Part shown: in pieces, positions 61,404 through 64,000 of the stretch
How positions within the stretch are numbered: position 1 is the stretch's first letter
Layout: every line of letters starts with the position of its first letter
NCBI GenBank assembly: GCA_033557465.1
Contig: CM066043.1
Coordinates: 115,302,778 to 115,366,777, forward strand
Source of the DNA: Ichthyophis bannanicus
Lineage: Eukaryota > Chordata > Amphibia > Gymnophiona > Ichthyophiidae
Direction of reading: 5' to 3'
DNA: 64,000 nucleotides
The notes under the pieces: generated by a model
Told to the model about the DNA's origin: nothing
The model's input: only the letters and a program-made list of their open reading frames with translations
Database searches by the model: none
Position numbers and translations under genes: made by a program

Positions 61404-62001
61404 TTAACAGAACTATAGCAGTGCACTACTACCTCATTCTGGAGACAGAGAGAGGCCAGGCCTTTATCATACACACTATGCAAATGCAAGAATCTGCAAT
61501 CATGCAGTACAATCCAGTGCCACAGTCTCATTTCTGCACATCAATAGGCATTTCTGCCAGTCTCTTTTGATGTATATGACAGTCATTACACACAAGTTTA
61601 GCCACGAGGTCTACAAGACTTGCAAGGTGAGGAAAACCTTTGTAATACACATCAAAGACATTTCACACTATCTTATTATCATCAAGCACCTATTAATTTT
61701 ATATTTATGGATACACAAAATAAAATATAATTTATTTTAAATGGTGACAAAAGGGAAGGATGCTCTGCAGCTGCCCTTTTGGATGTTAGAGTGGGTGTTT
61801 AAATCAATGGAGTAATCTAATTGTAATTACATAGCACCAGGAGACACTTAGCAACTTACAGAAATGCAGTGTTCCATTTTATTTCATTGATTAAGCTCTT
61901 ATATGCTGTAATTGCTGGACTAGATACAGATTCTGGCAGAAATGATTTGATGACACTTGTATCATCAACCCTGCCAATAATACCGATCCTGTGCCTCTCA
62001 C

Positions 62002-62162
62002 CTTCTCCTCCGGCTCCAGGTTCCCTTGCTCCAAGTCTGTCTCAGCAGTGTTGACAGAGCCTGCAGTGTCCTGCGAGCTCTGTCGGCTCAGTGATGTCCG
62101 CCTCTCCTCAGAATCTGTGGTGCCCAGCAGCAGTTTCCTCTCATCTTGAGTCTCAGCCACTT
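62002..62162 (-). CDS. TCIRG1: V-ATPase subunit a3, variable-linker exon
   Basis: 161 bp with acceptor ccttgcag and donor gtgaga. Two bases complete a codon, then 53 residues run VAETQDERKLLLGTTDSEER ... LEQGNLEPEEK in frame with the next exon. This is the acidic, Ser-rich cytosolic loop just before the MHQAIHTIE helix, which varies between isoforms and species. Identification rests on exact frame and splice-phase continuity with the conserved exon downstream. The preceding exon lies beyond the window. Confidence 0.85.
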
Positions 62163-62989
62163 CTGCAAGGAAATGTTGCTGTTGCATTGGGGGAAAAAGG
62201 AAACATGTGAATTCTCAGTCACCGGTTAGAAGCAGTATTTTGCTTGGTCACCATGGCATCACTGGTTGGCCACCATGACAGAGGAAGCATGGACTGTGCT
62301 GCAAAAAGCCTGTTTCAAGGATCTCCCACCTAAGCTACTAGAACCCATGAGGCAGCGGAGTGTCTATAGAAGCCCTTAAATAGCAGCGGGTGCCAGCAAA
62401 AGGACAGCGCTCGCAGCAATCATCTAAAGGATTAGAGCAGGGTGCGAGCGTAGGTGGAAGTCATGGAGAACTGCCAAGATGATCTACTCCATGGACTCTA
62501 TAGGGTTCACTGTAGTTGTAGAGTGCTGTGCTCTTTCTTCTCAAAGCTTTTGAGTGTATAAAAGTGATAGATTGTGGGCAGGAATTTGTCAGAAGAAAGA
62601 AACATTTGCACTAGGTGCATGTCATGGGCAATAGTGTGGGTGAAGTTGGGTGCTTGGGAAGGTGTGTTTGGGCGAGTGTGCCATGTCAAATGTTAGAGGT
62701 GCCATTGTTGGATGATATGCTTGTTGAAAGGCCAGCTGTGGGGTGATGGGTTAGTACTCTTATTAGGGCTAATGGAGGGAATTTGGGGTCTAATCTGACA
62801 TTCAGCATCTTGCCTTACAGGAGGGCTTGCATAGTGGGAGCAGCGAGCGTAGTTACAAGGGGTTGGAGGAAATGGAGAGGGAGTGAGCTAGGGTTGAAGA
62901 GGTTGCCTATGACTGGAGACCAATACACATTGAGCCTGGATTACCTCTGAACAGATTAACAAGGGGGTAGAGGGGAGTCAATTCTCGGG
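62163..62989 (-). other. TCIRG1: TCIRG1 upstream intron, unassigned part
   Basis: No exon or repeat was recognised between the linker exon and the L1 fragment that starts near 62990. Next to the exon acceptor a pyrimidine-rich tract is visible on the minus strand (plus strand 62166-62205). The upstream TCIRG1 exons are expected beyond 64000. Confidence 0.5.
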
Positions 62990-63904
62990 GGTGGATTATC
63001 TGGGTATCTCAGTCATGTCCTTTATTGTGTGTTGGACTATCGATATCGAGGGCTATGGGGACAACCGTTCCGAGTAGGAAAATTAATGTGAAGGCTTTAA
63101 ACTCACTCCATAAGCTGCTCTTCAGGGAAATTCAGAGGAGGCAACGGGACATCACCTTTGCTCATAAAACTCACCTACTGGTACAAAACGAAACCCTACT
63201 GAGGAACTGAAGATAATCCTGATATTTACTGGAGCTTTAGTCATGAGGGAAGGAAGAAGGGAAGTGTGGCTATAATTATATGCAAAGACTTCTCCCTTGG
63301 TGATAAAAGGGTTTATTGGGAGCGGGAGGGGTCCCATTGGTTTTGCAAGGTAAAACTGAGAGGTGAGGCAGTAACTTTGGTAAATGTTTATAAGTCAAAT
63401 ATGGAGCACACTTAGTTTTGATTGGATGAACATTTCTTAAAAAATAAGGTTCAGGGACACCTTTTTCTTAGAAGGTGACTTTAATCTAGTGCGGGGGGGG
63501 GGGGGGGGGACAAGCAATGTGCACTGCACTGCCCACAAGCTGATCAAGGCTATTATGGATCATTATCAGTTGCAAGATCTGTGGAGAGTCCTGCACAGCC
63601 AGGAGCATGGAAGTTTACCTTATAGCTTCCATACTAAAACTATCTTCTACTTCTACAAGTGTGACTACAACAGGCTACGGGGCCAGGACTGAGTCAGTTA
63701 CTTGCGCAGACCACACTCCAGTGTAGGGGGAAGTACGAGTCGCTGGTACAAGAACAAGCTATCACTTTTGCATTTTAATGAAAGCCTGTTAAAGGATCTG
63801 CAGGTGGTGGAAGATGTGGAAGTTTGTATGAAAAAATGTGTTCAATGTAATGATAACAGTGAAGTCTGATTGGATAGTCTTTGGCCTTAAAGCTGCTTTC
63901 CAGA
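62990..63904 (+). pseudogene. L1-type ORF2 endonuclease-domain relic
   Basis: Plus-strand, antisense to TCIRG1. Frameshifted readings in order: KINVKALNSLHKLLFREIQR (63078 on), FAHKTHLL (in place of the usual QETH), SVAIIICKDFSL-like (about 63265), VTLVNVYKSNMEH (about 63372), FLEGDFNLV (about 63463), ADHTPV (about 63705, the usual SDH motif altered), and LNESLLKDLQVVEDVEVC (about 63775-63830). A 17-base G run lies at 63493-63509. It is 3'-truncated at the DIRS terminus at 63905. Confidence 0.7.
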
Positions 63905-64000
63905 TCATCCTGCTAGACCAGTCCAGACAAGTGGACTAGCTGGTGAAGCTAGGAGCATACTTCAGTATTTCTCTGTCTCAAGCAGGGACTTGATGGCCTC
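63905..64000. mobile_element. DIRS second-family terminus at the window edge
   Basis: 'tcctgctagaccagtccaga' then 'caagtggactagctggtgaa', ending with 'ttcagtatttctctgtctca'. It matches the outer repeat of element I (43318-43470). The rest lies outside the window, so neither orientation nor completeness can be told. It interrupts the L1 fragment. Confidence 0.7.

Overview
This window is a repeat-dense stretch of a vertebrate nuclear genome. There is no bacterial or viral gene organisation. It contains one recognisable host gene. Nearly everything else is transposable-element sequence: CR1, L1, L2-like and RTE-like LINEs, SINEs, hAT-type DNA transposons, hairpin elements, and above all DIRS-type tyrosine-recombinase retrotransposons. 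The mix of many DIRS copies with CR1, L2-like, tetrapod-type L1 and hAT elements suggests an amphibian, most likely a caecilian. That assignment is inference; the sequence cannot be searched here.

The host gene is on the minus strand. Four exons (62162-62002, 61367-61250, 61164-60996, 43182-43098) splice in frame to encode about 176 C-terminal residues of a V-ATPase 116-kDa subunit a, best matching the a3 isoform (TCIRG1). A candidate 3'UTR runs to a poly(A) signal at 41082-41077. The last intron is 17.8 kb, and all but about 300 bp of it is DIRS sequence.

Layout: 1-8.5 kb holds CR1 and L1 fragments and a possible hAT-derived repeat. 9.2-13.1 kb is a hAT transposase relic carrying a SINE that itself carries a CR1. 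13.1-13.8 kb holds LINE scraps and a hairpin element. 13.88-19.71 kb is a complete but decayed plus-strand DIRS (element A). 20.2-23.5 kb is a hairpin element followed by a minus-strand L2-like LINE with a plus-strand L2-like copy inside it. 23.5-39.75 kb holds three minus-strand DIRS copies (B, C, D); B and C are joined at their terminal repeats. 39.75-41.06 kb holds LINE and SINE tails. 41.06-43.18 kb is the end of TCIRG1. 43.3-55.04 kb is a second-family DIRS (I) whose two ends flank fragments E, F and G. 55.13-60.92 kb is a nearly complete DIRS (H). 61-64 kb holds three TCIRG1 exons, an L1 fragment and the edge of another second-family DIRS.

The DIRS copies show the classic layout: inverted terminal repeats, gag with a Cys/His motif, reverse transcriptase, RNase H, tyrosine recombinase, and an internal complementary region near the 3' end. 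Most carry stops, frameshifts or deletions, so they look like inactive copies. No new host system was found. The most notable features are the DIRS-built intron, the B/C palindromic junction and the conserved motifs inside the DIRS terminal repeats.
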